In this document: positions 60,365 through 64,000 of the stretch, piece by piece
How the letters are laid out: each line of letters begins with the position of its first letter
Numbering within the stretch: position 1 is the first letter of the stretch
Assembly (NCBI GenBank): GCA_963573385.1
Contig: CAUYLG010059013.1
Span: 1-64,000 of the forward strand
DNA length: 64,000 bases
Source: Cacajao melanocephalus
Lineage: Eukaryota; Chordata; Mammalia; Primates; Pitheciidae
Direction of reading: 5' to 3'
Translations under genes and position numbers: made by a program
Notes under the pieces: model-generated
What the model was told of the DNA's origin: nothing
Database searches by the model: none
Seen by the model: only the letters and a program-made list of their open reading frames with translations

Positions 60365-60520
60365 AGTGGTGGCATGCAAATCACATTGAACTTGAAGTCA
60401 GAGGATCAAGTTCAACTCCAGTTCACAGGTTGTGTAACCTCAGCAGAGACTCATTTTAATTACCTGTGCCTCAGCTTCCCTATCTGCAAAATGAAGGAGT
60501 GCTCAGTTGCTTCTTATTCT
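60365..60520 (+). mobile_element. MIR SINE, sense
   Basis: 'gaacttgaagtcagaggatc', 'caggttgtgtaacctcagca', 'cctgtgcctcagcttcccta' and 'tctgcaaaatgaaggagtgc' match the sense MIR core. Confidence 0.85.
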
Positions 60521-60689
60521 GTTAATATTCTGATTTGCTCATACTCAAAGAAAATGCTCTTTGTATTACATTTCTTCTAGTCATACAATTTTCCTTCCCA
60601 GTGCAAACATCAAATCCTGGTCACTCACCCCAGTTGTTATTATCATTGCCATTATCAGTCTTTATTCTGAATCAATTTTGAAAGTCAAG

Positions 60690-60968
60690 TGTATTAGTCA
60701 GTTTGGGCTGCTATAACAGAACACTTAAGACTGGGTAATTTAAAAACAACAGAAATGTATTGCTCACAGTTCTTAAGTCTGGGAAGTCCAAGACCAAGGC
60801 ACCAGCATATTCAGTGTCTGGTGAGTGCTTGCTTTCTTCTTCAAAGATGGCAACTTCTATGTACCCTCACATGATGAAGGGGACAAACAGGATTCTTCAG
60901 GTCTTTATTATATGGGAATGAATCCCATTTATGATGGTAGAGCCCGCATGACCTAACCACTTTCTAAA
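60690..60968 (-). mobile_element. MLT1-type MaLR LTR, antisense
   Basis: 'gtgtattagtcagtttgggc', 'tgctataacagaacacttaa', 'gactgggtaatttaaaaaca', 'ttcagtgtctggtgagtgct' (60809), and 'gcatgacctaaccactttct' near the far end are the antisense MLT1 order. The distal portion is truncated. Confidence 0.88.
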
Positions 60969-61369
60969 GGAATCTTTAAGGGAGGGCAAGATATATCTGT
61001 ACTGTTCTTACATATTTCAAATATTTTCTGCCAATCACAATTTTATTAAAAGCATCAATGCTTGATGATTTAATGACATTTGATTTTGAATTATATAATT
61101 TAATTTCTAGACAATGAAGTTAACCAAATTTTGGTATCCATAAAAATCCATAGGTTTCTCATGTGAATTTGTAAATTTTCTTTTTTTTTAAGTGGGCTAA
61201 GGAGTTTTGCATCAGTATTTAAGTTTCCAAAACAATCTGGAATGTAAAATATCACATTTTACTTGCCTACAAACTTAGTGTTTCCAACCTCCATTGAGTT
61301 AGAAAAAATTGTTTTCACTGGTAAAATGTATGCGCAAAACTCATGATAATTTTAGTTTATTCTGCCACC
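60969..61369. other. Unassigned AT-rich sequence
   Basis: Nothing recognised. Confidence 0.45.
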
Positions 61370-61555
61370 ATTTTATTCTGGCTAGATATCTATATAGCCA
61401 CTTATAGTCTGTCCTGGATTCAACTTCCTTATCTTTAAAATGGGGGGAAAGTTTTAACTCACACTGGAGCTAGGAGGATTAAGCAAGATATTAATTATGA
61501 GAGTGCTATATAAAACATTAAGCATGAAGTAAATATAATTCATTATTAGGTTAAA
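61370..61555 (+). mobile_element. MIR SINE, sense
   Basis: 'gtcctggattcaacttcctt', 'atctttaaaatggggggaaa', 'gctaggaggattaagcaaga', 'gagtgctatataaaacatta' and 'aatataattcattatta' follow the MIR 3' half. Confidence 0.75.
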
Positions 61556-62919
61556 ATATTTAAGTCAAAACTTTCACATTTTAATACCTTTTTAGCTCAA
61601 AATAATTTATTAAGACATAGTTACTTAAATGGAATTATTTAGGGGAAGAAGGCAGGCAACTTTTAGTCATTGTGCTCAAAATCCACTCACTGTTTTATTC
61701 CCTTATTAATTAGGCAGAGTGAGCTCTAAGCTCAGGTTCTCACATGATGACTCTCTAATACAACTGTCAACTCCTCCATCCATCTCTCACTCCTTGCCCA
61801 TGACGCTCTGTACAAGAGAATGCTCCAGCCCATTTTGGTCCCTGTAGGCATTCTTCGACATCATGCTTCATGGCTGCAAAGCACGTGACTTTTCCTCTTG
61901 TCAGACTGTATTCTAGTTGCAGTCAGCCTAAGTGCCATTAATTGCCCATTTTCTGAGAGGTGTGAGATCACTGCTCTGGCCTCTGTGAACCTTGGATCAA
62001 GCTCAGTCATACTCAAGTTATCCAACTATAAAATCTGAATCTTTCATCTTGCACTGCCAAATGTATATTGGATTCTAAGTGATTCCGCTTTCAAGGTACT
62101 TTCTTTAAATTATTCGAGAATTGAAGATTGGGTTGAGACCAAGTATGTAATGCTTTAGCAGAAAAAGAAAACCAAAGGAAAAGGGTATTTAAGTAGATAC
62201 AGGTAATTTATAGTGAATTTCTATGTTGCACAGCATGTGACTATCTTCATGCAATTCTTTTTGTTAATGAAATAACTAGAAATATATATAATTCCAATTT
62301 TATTCTGAAGGCTTTAGGGTCCAGAATGGAACAAAGAACAATTATATTTTCTTTCACTCTTTATCATATGGCTACCTCTGGGAATGGGGTATGTTTAGAA
62401 CCAAAATTTTAAGATATTAAATATGCCCTTTGGCAAGATTACGCAGGACAATTTTTAGAAGAAAATATTAATATAGACTTTTCGTATAAAGTGGAGTCTT
62501 TTGTTCAGAGTAAATCATTATTCTGAAAAATACAAAATGGGTTGGAGAATTAATACTGGGAATCCATCAGCTTAATTAGTGTCTCTCTAATTTTCCATTA
62601 TCACCACTTCACATGATATTTGGTAAGGAGGGAAAAAAAGAAAGGTGGGAGAGAAAGCATGTGAAACCATTTAAAAATATATGTTAGAATAAAAACAACT
62701 CTGTAGTGGAGAAATCTAGCAGACAGTATGTTGTTTAACTGATCAACGTTCACATCAACAGTAATGCGATATAACAACAGCACATCTCTTGATATAATGC
62801 ACTTAGAGACCTCACTTCTCTGGCATTCTTATCAAAAATACATAACCTGGATTTAATCATGAGGAAAATGTCAGACAACCCTAAATGGAGAGGCTCTCTG
62901 TACAGCATAATCATTTTCA
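61556..62919. other. Unassigned AT-rich sequence
   Basis: No repeat or exon recognised. A GC-moderate patch lies at 61720-62030. Confidence 0.45.
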
Positions 62920-63112
62920 AAAGTCAGTCATGAAAGAGAAAAATAAAAACAAACTGTCCCAAATGAAAGGAGGCTCAGGAGACACAACAGCTAAACGTCC
63001 AGTTTGAATGTTGGCCCCCCAAAAGTATATTAGTAGGAGTGGACAAAATTGAAATAAGTTCTTTAGATTAATAATAGTGTATCAATATTACTTTTCTGGT
63101 TCTTAAATTTAA
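62920..63112 (+). mobile_element. L1M 3'UTR, first half
   Basis: 'caaactgtcccaaatgaaag', 'gaggctcaggagacacaaca', 'gtggacaaaattgaaataag' and 'ttctttagattaataatagt' with 'gtatcaatattacttttc' are the 3'UTR words of an old L1. The element is interrupted at about 63113 and resumes at 63230. Confidence 0.65.
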
Positions 63113-63230
63113 GAAAAGTTTTTTAAGTAACAGGGGGTTCTTGCTATGTTGGCCCAGGCTGGCTCAAGCAGTCCTTCTACCTCATCCTCCAGAACAGCTG
63201 GAACTTCAGGCGGGTATCATCGTGGCCAGC
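63113..63230 (-). mobile_element. Alu monomer (FLAM-like), antisense, inserted in the L1M
   Basis: 'gggggttcttgctatgttgg', 'cccaggctggctcaagcagt', 'cctcatcctccagaacagct' and a 3' edge 'cgtggccagc' give one diverged antisense Alu arm with a small deletion. The words TACTTTTCTGGTTCTTAAA (63089-63107) and TACTTTCTTGGTTTTGAAAA (63230-63249) on either side look like its decayed target-site duplication. Confidence 0.75.
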
Positions 63231-63380
63231 TACTTTCTTGGTTTTGAAAATCATAGTGATGTTATGTAAGATGTTAACCTTTTAGTAAGCTAGATGAGGG
63301 CATATGGTAATTTCTTAGCATATTTTTGTAACTTTCTGTAAGTCTGAAATGTAAGATGCTTCCTTAATAAAATGTTACAT
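63231..63380 (+). mobile_element. L1M 3'UTR, second half and 3' end
   Basis: 'gatgttatgtaagatgttaa', 'ctagatgagggcatatggta', 'tgtaactttctgtaagtctg' and a terminal 'cttccttaataaaatg' complete the L1 split by the Alu monomer. Confidence 0.65.
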
Positions 63381-64000
63381 AATGATTTTCAGAGCCAAAT
63401 ATTAATATCTTGGATCAGTTCTGATTTTGAATTTATGTACCATGCTGTTTCCTTCTGTGAGTTTGAATAATCAAGGGCTTGATTATTATAAAAATGAAAT
63501 TCAAGAATAATCCAATCTAGAATGATTCAAAGACTAATAGTCTTGGAAAAGTTTCCCAAAGATGAAAATATAATTATTTAGAGAATGTGATGAACACATA
63601 CACATATTGTCTGTGACCTCGATAGCAAACAGCTCGTGTAACAGTGGGAAGGAAATGTTGTAGTTGAAAACTCCATCAACAGTTGTATTAAAATATTTTC
63701 AAAAATACTTTGTCGAGACACCCTAGGTCCAGTAGTCTACAAATAAAGGAGAATCTTTATTTGTAGAACAAAACATCCACAACAACTCAAAGCAACAATA
63801 ACAAAAACAAAACATTAATGACACTACCATATGTGTAATTATGAATAACTTCAGATTTCTAAGGGAGCATCCCTACAAGTGAAAGTATAGGCAATTTCAA
63901 TGCTAATTAGAACTTTAAAAACTGTTTTAACACTTAGGAAATATTTTCATGCTTTACATTTATAGAAAACATATGTTGTAAAAACTCACAAAGCATAAAA
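63381..64000. other. Unassigned AT-rich sequence
   Basis: Nothing recognised to the window edge. An A/C-rich stretch (63765-63815) has imperfect CAACAA-type words. Confidence 0.45.

Overview
This is non-coding mammalian nuclear DNA, almost certainly from a higher primate and most likely human. The evidence is primate-restricted repeats (AluS- and AluJ-type elements, L1PA-type LINE 3' ends, an MST/THE1-type MaLR LTR with internal sequence) lying on an older placental background of MIR, L1M and MLT1. No open reading frame in the window reads as a conserved cellular gene. No rRNA, tRNA or CRISPR array was seen, and nothing resembles a bacterial operon. Most open frames of 60-220 codons are chance frames or fall inside repeats.

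Layout. 0-10 kb: antisense L1M (890-1393), an L1M 3' end (about 4860-5405), a scrambled Alu cluster flanked by a roughly 122-bp inverted repeat (5997-6618), and an L1M ORF2 piece (7745-8065). 10-12 kb: an antisense Alu and a MIR. 12.7-17.9 kb: overlapping pieces of at least two ancient sense L1s, interrupted by an MLT1-like LTR. 18.5-21.2 kb: L1M in antisense, with a CA repeat inside it. 21.8-24.1 kb: two Alus in tandem, then a MaLR LTR and its decayed internal region, cut off at an Alu stub. 26.6-30.7 kb: a long sense L1 carrying a second L1 3' fragment.

31-46 kb: mixed unique DNA, antisense L1 3' ends, an L1PA 3' end with target-site duplication (33142-33641), several MIRs, MLT1 LTRs, an AluSc-like element with a perfect 11-bp duplication (42658-42947), and hairpin-forming sequences. 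46.9-53.5 kb: an L1 mosaic. An Alu and an L1M 5'/ORF1 region (with a 65-bp tandem duplication) lead into a 5'-truncated primate L1 with a decayed ORF2 that contains an antisense L1 3'UTR patch. A scrap of older L1 and a second primate L1 3' end follow. 53.5-64 kb: mostly unique AT-rich DNA with MIRs (one head-to-head pair), MLT1 LTRs and an L1M 3' end split by an Alu monomer.

No undescribed biological system is evident. The observations most worth checking are structural: the inverted repeat at 6 kb, the antisense patch inside the L1 ORF2 at 51.15 kb, the 65-bp duplication at 48.6 kb, the enlarged G-rich L1 3'UTR at 52.2 kb, and an unexplained 164-codon minus-strand frame at 31 kb. Repeat family names come from recognising consensus features by eye. 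Subfamily assignments and edges are approximate, usually within a few tens of bases.
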